Shown: positions 26,127 to 35,191 of the stretch, in pieces | Position numbering within the stretch: the first letter of the stretch is position 1 | Layout of the letters: each line of letters starts with the position of its first letter | Assembly: GCF_014638005.1 (NCBI RefSeq) | Contig: NZ_BMFG01000002.1 | Coordinates: 372,624-436,623, forward strand | Direction of reading: 5' to 3' | DNA length: 64,000 nucleotides | Source of the DNA: Flavobacterium orientale | GTDB lineage: Bacteria; Bacteroidota; Bacteroidia; Flavobacteriales; Flavobacteriaceae | Notes under the pieces: generated by a model | Databases searched by the model: none | Told to the model about the DNA's origin: nothing | What the model saw: only the letters and a program-made list of their open reading frames with translations | Program-made: the position numbers and the translations under genes

Positions 26127-27653
26127 TTAATGTTTAAAATGACGTGTTCCTGTAAATACCATTTTCAAATTATTTTCATTACAATATGTGATGCTTAATT
26201 CGTCTTTAATTGAACCACCTGGTTGAATTACAGCTGTAATTCCGGCATGATGAGCAATTTCTACACAATCAGGAAATGGAAAAAATGCATCGCTTGCCAT
26301 TACAGCTCCTTTCAAATCAAAATTAAAAGAATTTGCTTTTTCAATAGCTTGCTTTAAGGCATCAACTCGAGAAGTTTGTCCGGTTCCGGCAGCAATAAGC
26401 TGACCGTTTTTGGCTAAAACAATCGTATTAGATTTGGTGTTTTTACAAATTTTTGAGGCAAAAAGTAAGTCTTCAATTTCTTGATTAGTAGGTTCAAGAG
26501 TAGTAACGGTTTTTAATCCTTCTTTAGTATCTGTAATTGCATTTCTTTCTTGAATTAACAATCCGTTCAAGCAAGTTCTAACTTGTTTTTGAGGTAATTC
26601 AACTTCGTTTAGGACTAAAATAATCCTATTTTTCTTTTCTTGAAGAATTGAAATGGCTTCCGCATCAAAACTTGGAGCAATCACAACTTCGCAAAATAAT
26701 TGGTTAATTTCAGTTGCCGTTGCTTTATCTATAGTTCCATTGGCAATAAGAACACCGCCAAAAGCAGAAGTTGGATCACCGGCTAAAGCTGCTAAGTAAG
26801 CGTCTTTCATAGTGCTTCTTGTTGCTAATCCACAAGCGTTATTGTGTTTCAAAATTGCAAAAGTGGGATTGTTATTTTTGAATTCTAAAATTAAATTTAC
26901 AGCAGCATCAACATCCAAAAGGTTATTATAAGAAAGTTCTTTACCGTGAACTTTAGTAAACATTTGGTCAAAAGCTCCAAAGAAATACCCTTTTTGATGA
27001 GGGTTTTCGCCATATCTTAGTATTTGCCCATCAGCTATACTTTGTTTATAAATGGTTTCATCAGTATTAAAATAAGAAAAAATCGCTGTGTCATAATGTG
27101 ATGAAACATGAAATGCTTTAGTAGCTAATAATTTTCTCTGCTCCAAAGTTGTAGTTCCATTTTGAGCAACAATTAAATCTAACAAATATGAATATTCATT
27201 TACAGAAGCAACAATTACCGTGTCTTTGAAATTTTTTGCAGCAGCACGTATAAGCGAAATTCCGCCGATGTCTATTTTCTCAATAATATCTGATTCAGAA
27301 GCACCAGAGGCAACAGTTTTTTCAAAAGGATATAAATCAACAATTACTAAATCAATTTGTGGAATATTAAATTCTTCCATTTGTTGAACATCACCTTCAT
27401 GATCTTGACGGTTTAAAATTCCTCCAAAAATTTTTGGATGCAATGTTTTAACACGGCCTCCTAAAATAGAAGGATAAGAAGTTACATCTTCAACAGCCAC
27501 AACTGGAATGCCTAAATTTTTTATAAAATCTTCGGTTCCTCCGGTAGAATAAAGCGTTACATTTTGTTGGTGTAGTTGTTGTACAATTGGCTCTAATCCC
27601 GTTTTGTCAAATACTGAAATTAAAGCCGATTGAATGTTTTTTGAGTTGTTCAT
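26127..27653 (-). CDS. purH: bifunctional AICAR transformylase/IMP cyclohydrolase
   Basis: Catalyses the last two steps of IMP synthesis: formylation of AICAR and ring closure. The N-terminal MGS-like cyclohydrolase domain runs to about residue 190 (LISVFDKTGLEPIV, STGGTEDFI, GGRVKTLHPKIFGGIL). The transformylase domain follows, with LRYGENPHQKGYFFG and KHNNACGLATR. The length of 508 residues is standard. It lies upstream of mreB in the same direction with its own consensus promoter; the mre genes may partly depend on read-through. Confidence 0.96.
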   Translation of the reverse strand: MNNSKNIQSALISVFDKTGLEPIVQQLHQQNVTLYSTGGTEDFIKNLGIPVVAVEDVTSYPSILGGRVKTLHPKIFGGILNRQDHEGDVQQMEEFNIPQIDLVIVDLYPFEKTVASGASESDIIEKIDIGGISLIRAAAKNFKDTVIVASVNEYSYLLDLIVAQNGTTTLEQRKLLATKAFHVSSHYDTAIFSYFNTDETIYKQSIADGQILRYGENPHQKGYFFGAFDQMFTKVHGKELSYNNLLDVDAAVNLILEFKNNNPTFAILKHNNACGLATRSTMKDAYLAALAGDPTSAFGGVLIANGTIDKATATEINQLFCEVVIAPSFDAEAISILQEKKNRIILVLNEVELPQKQVRTCLNGLLIQERNAITDTKEGLKTVTTLEPTNQEIEDLLFASKICKNTKSNTIVLAKNGQLIAAGTGQTSRVDALKQAIEKANSFNFDLKGAVMASDAFFPFPDCVEIAHHAGITAVIQPGGSIKDELSITYCNENNLKMVFTGTRHFKH

Positions 27654-27675
27654 GTTGTAGTTAGATTTAAAGGTG

Positions 27676-27706
27676 CAAAAGTACTATTTGTCTGTTTAAC
27701 TTTCAA
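27676..27706 (-). promoter_or_regulatory. purH promoter
   Basis: The minus strand shows TTG (27706-27704), a 20-base spacer and TACTTTTG (27683-27676), a complete match to the Bacteroidetes consensus TTG-N17-23-TAnnTTTG. Predicted initiation leaves a leader of only about 16 bases, so no riboswitch fits here. Confidence 0.75.
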
Positions 27707-27811
27707 AAGTTTACGGGATTACTTTCTTAGAATTTTTTGTAACTTTCAATCTGTTTTGATATCGTTAGAAGTTTTCATATTTTTTGTAACATTCTGTCCT
27801 TTTTTTCTACT

Positions 27812-27827
27812 AATAAGATATCTTATT
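27812..27827. promoter_or_regulatory. perfect 16-bp palindrome before the MacB-like permease
   Basis: AATAAGATATCTTATT is self-complementary and ends 12 bases before the ATG at 27840. A direct repeat TTTTTTGTAAC occurs at 27733-27743 and 27780-27790. This gap (27654-27839) has no TAnnTTTG box for the plus strand, so the palindrome may be an operator. Confidence 0.4.
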
Positions 27828-27839
27828 TGATTTTAACTC

Positions 27840-29093
27840 ATGTTGGTATATTTACGTTTGCTTAAAGAGAGTTTTAGTTTTGCAATGAATGCTTTGCGAA
27901 CAAACAAACTCCGAACTTTTTTATCGCTTTTGGGAGTAACTATTGGAATTTTTTCAATTATTGCTGTTTTGGCAGCCGTTGATTCTTTGGACAGAAAAGT
28001 GAAAGCAGATTTAAGTGATTTAGATAAAAACACTGTTTACTTAATGCGTTTTTCGTTTGGACCGACTGAAATCCCACAGTGGAAAAGAGAGCAATTTCCC
28101 AATGTTACTTACGATGAATTTGAGTATTTAAAAAAATCATTAAACGGTGTTGATAAAATGGCGTTTAATCTTTTTACCAGAAATGAAAATATCAAATTTG
28201 AAGATCAAACTGTTAGTCAAGTAAGAGTTACACCTACAACCAATGAATTTGAAGGGATTGACGGAATCAAAATTGGACAAGGGCGTTTTTTTAATGAATC
28301 AGAATCCAACTCAGGTACTCCTGTAATTATTTTAGGTTTTGGCGTTGCAGAAGGTTTGTTTGTAGATTCAAATAAAGCTATTGGTCAAAAAATTAGACTT
28401 TACGGACAACGATTCTCAGTTATAGGTGTAACAGAAAAACAAGGGTTTTCAACTTTTGGAGATAGTAGAGACAACGCAGTTTTTATTCCTATGAATTTTA
28501 TTAGACGGTTGTATGGTGAAAATAGTGATATGATAACTCCTGCTATACTAATAAAGCCGGAAAAAGGAGTCGATATGGAGGCTTTTAAAGGTGAAATTAC
28601 TCAAAAATTGAGGACATACAGAGGCGTGAAAGTTACCGATATTGACAATTTTTTTATTAATGTTCTATCTGGTTTTACTGATTTGATTGATGGTATTTTT
28701 ACACAATTAAACATTGCAGGATGGTTAATAGCTGGATTTTCTTTATTAGTTGGTGGTTTTGGAATTGCCAATATTATGTTTGTTTCTGTGAAGGAAAGAA
28801 CCAATTTAATTGGAATTCAAAAATCATTAGGAGCAAAAAATAGATTTATCTTGTTCCAGTTTTTGTTTGAAGCCATTATTTTATCTGTTATTGGTGGAAT
28901 AATTGGTCTTTTGATGGTTTGGGGAATTGCTGCTATTGTAACAAAAGTTTTAGATTTTGAATTTGTTTTAAGTACCGGTAATATAATTTTAGGAACAGGT
29001 TTAGCTGGTTTTATTGGGTTGATTTCTGGAATCATTCCTGCTATTTCTGCATCTAAATTAGATCCGGTGGAGGCAATCCGAAGTGGAATGTAG
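27840..29093 (+). CDS. MacB/FtsX-type ABC transporter permease
   Basis: An inner-membrane component of a MacB-like mechanotransmission exporter. One helix at about residues 21-45 (FLSLLGVTIGIFSIIAVLAAV) is followed by a MacB periplasmic domain of about 220 residues and three C-terminal helices beginning near residue 283. The cytoplasmic coupling segment is KERTNLIGIQKSLGAKNRFILFQFLFEA, and it ends with the typical LDPVEAIRSGM. No ATPase gene is adjacent, so the partner must be elsewhere. The substrate cannot be inferred. Confidence 0.9.
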   Translation: MLVYLRLLKESFSFAMNALRTNKLRTFLSLLGVTIGIFSIIAVLAAVDSLDRKVKADLSDLDKNTVYLMRFSFGPTEIPQWKREQFPNVTYDEFEYLKKSLNGVDKMAFNLFTRNENIKFEDQTVSQVRVTPTTNEFEGIDGIKIGQGRFFNESESNSGTPVIILGFGVAEGLFVDSNKAIGQKIRLYGQRFSVIGVTEKQGFSTFGDSRDNAVFIPMNFIRRLYGENSDMITPAILIKPEKGVDMEAFKGEITQKLRTYRGVKVTDIDNFFINVLSGFTDLIDGIFTQLNIAGWLIAGFSLLVGGFGIANIMFVSVKERTNLIGIQKSLGAKNRFILFQFLFEAIILSVIGGIIGLLMVWGIAAIVTKVLDFEFVLSTGNIILGTGLAGFIGLISGIIPAISASKLDPVEAIRSGM

Positions 29094-29121
29094 TAATGAT
29101 AATTAGTTTTTAGATATAAAA

Positions 29122-29150
29122 AAAATCCCGAGCAATCGGGATTTTATTTT
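29122..29150. terminator. bidirectional intrinsic terminator
   Basis: AAAATCCCGA (29122-29131) pairs with TCGGGATTTT (29136-29145) around GCAA. T-rich tracts lie on the plus side and A-runs (U on the minus RNA) on the other. It separates the permease gene from the convergent accD. Confidence 0.87.
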
Positions 29151-30001
29151 TATCTAACGTCTTGATTTAGAATTAAATCGATATACAGATTTATTTTGTC
29201 TTTCAATTCTTTTCTATGGGTAATGAAATCTAAAAATCCGTGTTCTAATAAGAATTCAGAAGTTTGAAAACCTTCTGGCAAATCTTTTCCGGTAGTGTCT
29301 TTTACAACTCTTGGTCCGGCAAAACCGATTAAAGCTCCGGGTTCACCGATATTTATATCACCTAACATCGCATAAGAAGCGGTTGTTCCTCCAGTAGTTG
29401 GATCTGTACAAAGTGAAATGTATGGAATTCCTGCTTCAGCCAATTGAGCTAGCTTAGCTGATGTTTTTGCTAATTGCATTAAGGAATAAGCTGCTTCCAT
29501 CATTCGGGCTCCACCTGATTTTGAAATCATCATAAAAGGAACTTTGTTTTTTATTGAATAATCAATTCCTCTTGCTATTTTTTCTCCAACTACAGCTCCC
29601 ATTGATCCGCCAATAAAAGCAAAATCCATACAACAAACTACTAAATCATTTCCTTTTGATTTTCCTACGGCAGTTCTTACGGCATCTTTCAATCCTGTTT
29701 TTTCCATCACGTCTTTTAAACGATCCGAATATTTTTTGGTATCTGTAAATTTTAAAGGGTCTTTAGATGTCATTTTTGCATCCAATTCTTTAAAACCATC
29801 ATCAAAAAGAATACTAAAATATTCAGCACTTCCTATTCGTACATGAAAATCATCTTCAGGACTTACCCATAAATTTTTTGCTAATTCGTCTTGATCAACT
29901 ATTTTTCCTGTTGGAGATTTATACCACAATCCTTTTGGCACATCTTTTTTATCTTCTGTAGCCGTTTGAATTCCTTTTTCTGTTCTTTTAAACCAAGCCA
30001 T
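29150..30001 (-). CDS. accD: acetyl-CoA carboxylase carboxyltransferase beta subunit, lacking the zinc ribbon cysteines
   Basis: With AccA it transfers the carboxyl group from biotin to acetyl-CoA, the first step of fatty acid synthesis. The crotonase-like carboxyltransferase core is clear ([21 protein letters not shown] near residue 126, [20 protein letters not shown] near 162, [14 protein letters not shown] near 200, IGFAGPRVV). The N-terminal segment that forms a four-Cys zinc ribbon in E. coli is present in outline ([20 protein letters not shown], then [14 protein letters not shown]) but all four Cys are replaced. It follows fbaA by 48 bases. Confidence 0.94.
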   Translation of the reverse strand: MAWFKRTEKGIQTATEDKKDVPKGLWYKSPTGKIVDQDELAKNLWVSPEDDFHVRIGSAEYFSILFDDGFKELDAKMTSKDPLKFTDTKKYSDRLKDVMEKTGLKDAVRTAVGKSKGNDLVVCCMDFAFIGGSMGAVVGEKIARGIDYSIKNKVPFMMISKSGGARMMEAAYSLMQLAKTSAKLAQLAEAGIPYISLCTDPTTGGTTASYAMLGDINIGEPGALIGFAGPRVVKDTTGKDLPEGFQTSEFLLEHGFLDFITHRKELKDKINLYIDLILNQDVR

Positions 30002-30049
30002 ATGTTTAGTTATTAGTATTCCGTTTTCTGTTGTCGGTTTTCCGTTTTT

Positions 30050-31117
30050 TTAGAGTGTGTTTACATTGTTCAAATCAGCAAATGCCTGTTCTAAACGTTT
30101 ATTGAAAGTCATTTCACCTTCACGAATCCATTTTCTAGGATCATAATGCTTTTTGTTTGGGGAATCATCGCCATCCGGACTTCCAATTTGAGTTTTTAAA
30201 TAGTCAATTTTTGAAGTCATATAATCACGAATTCCTTCTGTAAAAGCAAATTGTAAATCGGTATCAATATTCATTTTGATTACTCCATAAGAGATAGCTT
30301 CTCTGATTTCTTCTAAGGTTGAACCCGAACCTCCGTGAAAAACAAAGTCTATTGGATTTGAAATTGTGTTGAATTTATTTTGAACAAATTCTTGAGAATT
30401 TTTTAAAATTACCGGTGTCAATTTTACATTACCCGGTTTGTAAACCCCGTGAACGTTTCCAAAAGCCGCAGCAATTGTAAACTTTGGACTTACTTTCATT
30501 AATTCTTCATAAGCATAAGCTACTTCTTCTGGTTGCGTATACAATTTTGAACTGTCAACATCAGAATTATCAACACCATCTTCTTCACCACCGGTAACGC
30601 CAAGTTCAATTTCTAAAGTCATTCCCATCTTGCTCATTCGAGCTAAATAAGCTTTACAAATTTCGATATTTTCTTCAATTGGTTCTTCGGAAAGATCAAT
30701 CATGTGCGAAGAAAATAAAGGTTTTCCGGTTTCGGCAAAATGTTTTTCTGAGGCATCTAACAAACCATCAATCCAAGGCAATAAATTTTTAGCACAATGG
30801 TCAGTATGTAAAATAACAGTAGCACCATATGCTTCTGCTAAAGTATGAATATGTTTTGCTCCGGCAATTCCGCCTAAGATTGCTGCTTTTTGTCCGTCAT
30901 TTGACAACCCTTTTCCGGCATTATAAATTGCTCCTCCGTTTGAAAATTGAATTATAACAGGAGCATTTAATTTTGCAGCGGTTTCCAAAACGCCATTTAT
31001 TGAGCTGGAACCTATCACATTTACCGCAGGTAATGCAAAACCTTTAGCTTTAGCATAATTAAAGATTGCTTGTACATCATCACCGGTAGCAACTCCTGGT
31101 TTAATTGTATGACTCAT
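30050..31117 (-). CDS. fbaA: class II fructose-bisphosphate aldolase
   Basis: A zinc-dependent aldolase that interconverts fructose-1,6-bisphosphate with DHAP and glyceraldehyde-3-phosphate. Metal ligands are visible in VILHTDHCAK (near residue 108), in the glutamate-rich LEIELGVTGGEEDGVDN (near 172), in AFGNVHGVYKPG (near 225) and in FVFHGGSGS (near 262). The length of 355 residues is typical of the FbaA type. A -7 box lies at 31143-31150, and accD lies downstream on the same strand. Confidence 0.96.
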   Translation of the reverse strand: MSHTIKPGVATGDDVQAIFNYAKAKGFALPAVNVIGSSSINGVLETAAKLNAPVIIQFSNGGAIYNAGKGLSNDGQKAAILGGIAGAKHIHTLAEAYGATVILHTDHCAKNLLPWIDGLLDASEKHFAETGKPLFSSHMIDLSEEPIEENIEICKAYLARMSKMGMTLEIELGVTGGEEDGVDNSDVDSSKLYTQPEEVAYAYEELMKVSPKFTIAAAFGNVHGVYKPGNVKLTPVILKNSQEFVQNKFNTISNPIDFVFHGGSGSTLEEIREAISYGVIKMNIDTDLQFAFTEGIRDYMTSKIDYLKTQIGSPDGDDSPNKKHYDPRKWIREGEMTFNKRLEQAFADLNNVNTL

Positions 31118-31142
31118 ATATATATATGTTTTAGTTAGCTTA

Positions 31143-31150
31143 CAAAAATA
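31143..31150 (-). promoter_or_regulatory. -7 box of fbaA
   Basis: The minus strand reads TATTTTTG, matching TAnnTTTG, with initiation about 20 bases before the ATG. It is followed by an ATATATATAT run that touches the start codon. No good -33 element. Confidence 0.5.
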
Positions 31151-31162
31151 GTAAATCTGAAT

Positions 31163-33724
31163 TTAGAATGGATAATTTATACCAATATTTAGCACAGAAC
31201 TTTTAAAATTAAAATCTTTCATCCATCGTCTGTTTTCTTCGTTTGCTGGATTATAAGTTTTAAATCCTAGGTCAAAACGAACAACAAAAAAACTGAAATC
31301 GTAGCGAGTTCCAATTCCTGTTCCCAAAGCGATATCTTTAAGGGAAGCTATTCCCGTAAACTTTGCACCTTCTAATGTGACATTGTCTAGGAAGTTCCAA
31401 ATATTACCCAAATCGGCAAAAAAGGCACCTCTAAAATTGCCAAAAAGCTTGAATCTGTATTCTGCATTTAAGGCTAATTTTAAATTGGCCTCATTAAAAT
31501 CATTTAAAGCACCACTGCTTCCCGGACCTAAACTATAAGGTCTCCAAGCTCGGTTGTCATTTGTTCCTCCGGCAAAGTAACTTCGTGAAAACGGAATGTT
31601 GTTTGAATTTCCATATGGAATTGCTACTCCGGCAAACGTTCGCGTAGCAAAAACACGGTTTCTTTTTAAATCCCAATGTTTTATAAATTCAAATTCTGTT
31701 TTAATGTATTGTGAATATTCAACATCAAAAAAAGTGGAACTTCCTTCAGAAATTAAGGGCTCATTAATGGTTCTTGATAACAATGACAGGAGATTTCCGG
31801 CTGATTCTACTTTGGCTTTTAAAATGTAGAAATTGTTTAATAATAATGATGTTTTTGTTGATTTTGTATAACTATAACTCGATGCAACAATCAAATTGTT
31901 TTCAGTTAATCGTTTTTTTCTCTCGTCAATTCCTCTAACAGATCGAAAGTCCTCGTTAGTTGTAACTATTGAAGGGTCCGGTCCTAAAACATCATTTAGA
32001 AATCCGTTTGTTCCTGATTCAATAATTAAATTATTATTTGGGTCAAAATAGTCAGGATTTACCTGATTACTGTAAACTTCGGCAATAGTGTTTAAGGCAT
32101 TATACGAAGAACGATAAACATCAAAATAGCGATCAATTCTTAGATTTTTTACATATTGAATGTTGAACAAATCAAATCTTACGGTGTTGAATCGCTTTGG
32201 ATTCCAATTATAAGTTAGTGAACTGGTAAAGTTTTCTTTATCTAAACCAATGTTTTTCTGTTTTGCAAAACCAACACCAAAATTGGTAGAAGGAATCATG
32301 CTCTTTGGAATAATTTTATCAGTATTGAATGGAAAAAATATTCTTGGAAAGTTAAGTTTTGCATCAACTCCAACTTCTGAAATATTAAAAAAATTGTCGT
32401 TAGAACCGGCCAAATCTCGTGAAGAACCAACAGTTCCTTTTACGGCAAATTCAAAAGTTTCAGCACCGTTAAAAACATTTCGAATGGTTAATGACGTATT
32501 TCCACTGATACCAAAATCTTGAATGTTAGAATGTGTAAAGTCAACCGCTGCTAAAAAACTGTATTTTTTTCTAGGGTTCAAATATATATTAGCAATTAAA
32601 CTGTTCGAAATAGTATCACGTTCATCTTCAATATATTGGATTGTAGGATAGTTAAAAACTTTCAAATTACTTAAGTAGCGGTTAGTAAGTGTGTTTTGAT
32701 AATCTGCATAAACATTGCCTTTTGTGATAAAAACAGCATCAGTTATGGCTTTTGGTTTGTATTTGATTTTATCGGTACTATATAAGTTAAATCCTTTATA
32801 AGAAATGCTATCGGCTACTTTTATTTTGTTTTTTGACGAAGGGCTGTCGGTAAAGATATTTACTTCACTAATTGTAAATATTTCAAAAGGAACAGTTACA
32901 ATTGTATCTCCTTTTCGGTAATTGAAGTCTGTTATTTCAATAGTGATGTTGGGTTTTTTTCCAGTACCAATAGTATCGATATCAAAATTGATATAATTCT
33001 GTTGAAATTGATATACTCCACGATTTCTGAAGAATGATGTTAAGCGGTTTCGCTCTTCACTAAAATTTTCACTTTTAAATTGTTCTCCTGATTTTATTGC
33101 AGAATTACTTTTTGCAACTTGATAAAGCGAATCAACATCAGGAGAGGAAATGGCAGTTTTGATAGAATCTATAATATAAGGTTTTCCAAGTGAGACTTCA
33201 TAAGTTGTTTTGGCTCTTTTAAAGCCAACGCTATCTGTTTTTGAAGAAGTCTCTACGTCAAAATAACCGTTATTGAAATAATAGTTGTAAAGACGTTGTG
33301 TGCTTTTTTTGGTTTTTTCATCATCAACAATTTCCGGAGCTTCTCCGCTGCTTTTTAGAAAATTATTAAACCCTTGATAAAAAAAAGATTCTCCTAATCG
33401 ATAAACTTGTTTTTCAGAGATTAATCTCTTTATGCGTTTGAACCTCACCGAATCTTCAATAAATCTTGCTTTGAAAACAGAGTCTGGATTTGGTTGGGCT
33501 AAATTATAAACCAATAAGCTCAAAGGAATTTTTAAAATGCGGGAATTTGGTTTTTGAATCAATATTTCATTGACACTTTCTTGATTTGAAGCTTTGCCAT
33601 CAACAATAATTTCAGTGTTTACAAGTAAGCTTTTTCCATCGGGAACTCTTTTTACAGTGTTACACGAATAAATTAATATCGTAATTACTATTAATAATAC
33701 TATTTTTGTGTCGCTACTTTTCAA
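31163..33724 (-). CDS. tamL: translocation and assembly module lipoprotein TamL (BamA/TamA family)
   Basis: An Omp85-family outer-membrane protein that in Bacteroidetes replaces TamA and is made as a lipoprotein. The signal peptide ends in ILIYSC, with lipobox Cys at residue 21, followed by the family motif NTVKRVPDGKSLLVNTEI. POTRA-like repeats span about residues 30-400, and the C-terminal 16-strand barrel ends in ...SVLNIGINYPF. The expected barrel motifs FFADLGNIWNF and FDLGFKTYNPA are visible. The only in-frame start is a TTG at 33724; a stop codon lies seven codons upstream without an ATG, and the predicted transcript begins about 13 bases before the TTG. Confidence 0.92.
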   Translation of the reverse strand: MKSSDTKIVLLIVITILIYSCNTVKRVPDGKSLLVNTEIIVDGKASNQESVNEILIQKPNSRILKIPLSLLVYNLAQPNPDSVFKARFIEDSVRFKRIKRLISEKQVYRLGESFFYQGFNNFLKSSGEAPEIVDDEKTKKSTQRLYNYYFNNGYFDVETSSKTDSVGFKRAKTTYEVSLGKPYIIDSIKTAISSPDVDSLYQVAKSNSAIKSGEQFKSENFSEERNRLTSFFRNRGVYQFQQNYINFDIDTIGTGKKPNITIEITDFNYRKGDTIVTVPFEIFTISEVNIFTDSPSSKNKIKVADSISYKGFNLYSTDKIKYKPKAITDAVFITKGNVYADYQNTLTNRYLSNLKVFNYPTIQYIEDERDTISNSLIANIYLNPRKKYSFLAAVDFTHSNIQDFGISGNTSLTIRNVFNGAETFEFAVKGTVGSSRDLAGSNDNFFNISEVGVDAKLNFPRIFFPFNTDKIIPKSMIPSTNFGVGFAKQKNIGLDKENFTSSLTYNWNPKRFNTVRFDLFNIQYVKNLRIDRYFDVYRSSYNALNTIAEVYSNQVNPDYFDPNNNLIIESGTNGFLNDVLGPDPSIVTTNEDFRSVRGIDERKKRLTENNLIVASSYSYTKSTKTSLLLNNFYILKAKVESAGNLLSLLSRTINEPLISEGSSTFFDVEYSQYIKTEFEFIKHWDLKRNRVFATRTFAGVAIPYGNSNNIPFSRSYFAGGTNDNRAWRPYSLGPGSSGALNDFNEANLKLALNAEYRFKLFGNFRGAFFADLGNIWNFLDNVTLEGAKFTGIASLKDIALGTGIGTRYDFSFFVVRFDLGFKTYNPANEENRRWMKDFNFKSSVLNIGINYPF

Positions 33725-33743
33725 GTAATGGGATAATTTTAGT

Positions 33744-33751
33744 CAAAAGTA
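33744..33751 (-). promoter_or_regulatory. -7 box of tamL
   Basis: The minus strand reads TACTTTTG, a full match, about 20 bases before the TTG start. A possible TTG -33 lies 25 bases upstream, slightly too far. It supports the TTG start of tamL in the 37-base divergent gap. Confidence 0.5.
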
Positions 33752-33761
33752 CATCTTTTCT

Positions 33762-34499
33762 ATGGTTAGTAAAAACCAAATAAAGTTAATAATAAGTTTA
33801 AGACAAAAAAAATTCAGAGTTGAACACCAAATGTTTATTGCTGAAGGCATTAAGGTGATTTCTGAATTCATTGAAGCCGGATTTGAATTGTTGTATTTGT
33901 ATGCAACTGATGCCAATTTATTTGATAATAAGGAGTTGAATCCGATCTTAATTTCTGAACAAGAATTAAAAAAAATCAGTGCTTTGGTCACGCCAAATAA
34001 TTGCTTGGCTGTTTTTAAAATCCCAAAAACAAAACTTTTTTCTGATTCCGGATTGGTTGTGGCTTTAGACGACATTAGAGATCCCGGAAATCTCGGAACA
34101 ATCATTCGACTTTGTGACTGGTTTGGAATTGAACAACTTTTTTGCTCTGAAACAACCGTTGATGTTTATAATCCCAAAGTAATACAATCTACAATGGGTT
34201 CTGTTTCCAGAGTTACTGTTGTTTATGGCGATTTAGCTAAAATGCTAAAAACAACAAGTTTGCCAATTTATGGCACTTTTATGGATGAAAATTCTATTTA
34301 TTCAGAAGATTTTTCGAAAGAAGGAATTGTAATTATGGGTAATGAAGCCAACGGAATTTCAGAAGAAATAGGGTTCTTGGTACAACATAAAATAACAATT
34401 CCACGATTTGGAACAATTCAAAAAACCGAAAGTTTGAATGTTGCTACTGCTACTGCTATAGTGTTAAGCGAAATGCAACGAAAAATTAGTGGAAAGTAA
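33762..34499 (+). CDS. TrmH/SpoU-family RNA 2'-O-methyltransferase
   Basis: A SPOUT-class enzyme that methylates the ribose 2'-OH of tRNA or rRNA using SAM. An N-terminal substrate-binding domain (about residues 1-95) precedes the SPOUT domain with its three signatures: DIRDPGNLGTIIRLCDWFGI near 106, IVIMGNEANGISEE near 189, and TESLNVATATAIVLSEMQRK at the C-terminus, which form the knotted SAM site. The target nucleotide cannot be told from sequence. It is divergent from tamL, and its last 14 bases overlap the convergent porT gene. Confidence 0.92.
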   Translation: MVSKNQIKLIISLRQKKFRVEHQMFIAEGIKVISEFIEAGFELLYLYATDANLFDNKELNPILISEQELKKISALVTPNNCLAVFKIPKTKLFSDSGLVVALDDIRDPGNLGTIIRLCDWFGIEQLFCSETTVDVYNPKVIQSTMGSVSRVTVVYGDLAKMLKTTSLPIYGTFMDENSIYSEDFSKEGIVIMGNEANGISEEIGFLVQHKITIPRFGTIQKTESLNVATATAIVLSEMQRKISGK

Positions 34500-35187
34500 A
34501 GTTTATAAAAACACCGCGGGTTTTCATCGATTCAACAGTTCCTGTCCATGGACTATTAGGGTCGTTATCTCTGATTAATTCATCATTGAAACTAAATACA
34601 CCTCGTATAGACGGAGAAAATTTAAAATATTCAAAATATAAATCAATACCAAATCCCATTTCATAATTAGTTGTCCATTGGTTTACTCTGAATCGATTAT
34701 TAAAATTGTCATCTTGAGCTTTTGCATTACTTGATAAATTTAAGGAGGTAGAAAGACCGCCAACTATGTAAGGTCTGAAATTTCCAATTCTCTTAGAAGA
34801 AAATTTCACCAACAAAGGAAAGTGAATATAAGTAGATTTAACTTCACGTAAAGCATCAAATTCATTTTCAATTAATGGATATTTCAAATTTCTTTGGGTG
34901 TAATATAATCCCGGTTCAAAACGCAAATCGATGTACTCGTGAAGTCGGAGGTTTCCAACAAGACCAACGTTGAAGCCGGTTGTTCCTTCAACTATGATGT
35001 CTGTAGTTTCTTCAGTATAGTCAAATTTGAAATCATAAAAATTAAAACCAAGAAAATAACCCCAGTGAACTCTTTGTTTATCAAAGTTTTCCAGATTAGT
35101 AATTGGGTCTTTTGCAAACATTCCCTTAAATTGAGAATGGCCATTTAAAAATGCAAATAGAAATATAAAACAAACTATTTTTTTCAT
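34486..35187 (-). CDS. porT: PorT-type outer-membrane beta-barrel protein (T9SS/gliding)
   Basis: An outer-membrane protein related to PorT/SprT, needed for type IX secretion and gliding in Bacteroidetes. A signal peptide spans residues 1-18 (KKIVCFIFLFAFLNGHSQ). The rest is an eight-strand-like barrel with alternating aromatic strands (HWGYFLGFNFYDFKFDY, LRFEPGLYYTQRNLKYP) and ends GVFINFTFH with a terminal aromatic. I start at ATG 35187, 4 bases after ubiE, rather than at an upstream codon, because it yields the signal peptide. PorT fits the presence of T9SS cargo proteins in the window. The symbol is given from family resemblance. Confidence 0.78.
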   Translation of the reverse strand: MKKIVCFIFLFAFLNGHSQFKGMFAKDPITNLENFDKQRVHWGYFLGFNFYDFKFDYTEETTDIIVEGTTGFNVGLVGNLRLHEYIDLRFEPGLYYTQRNLKYPLIENEFDALREVKSTYIHFPLLVKFSSKRIGNFRPYIVGGLSTSLNLSSNAKAQDDNFNNRFRVNQWTTNYEMGFGIDLYFEYFKFSPSIRGVFSFNDELIRDNDPNSPWTGTVESMKTRGVFINFTFH

Positions 35188-35191
35188 ACGA

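Noticed and set aside
30018-30045. An octamer repeat like those in the met leader before accD
   Set aside because: CCGTTTTC and CGGTTTTCCG elements recur, but the 8-base step is not kept, so it does not meet the same standard.
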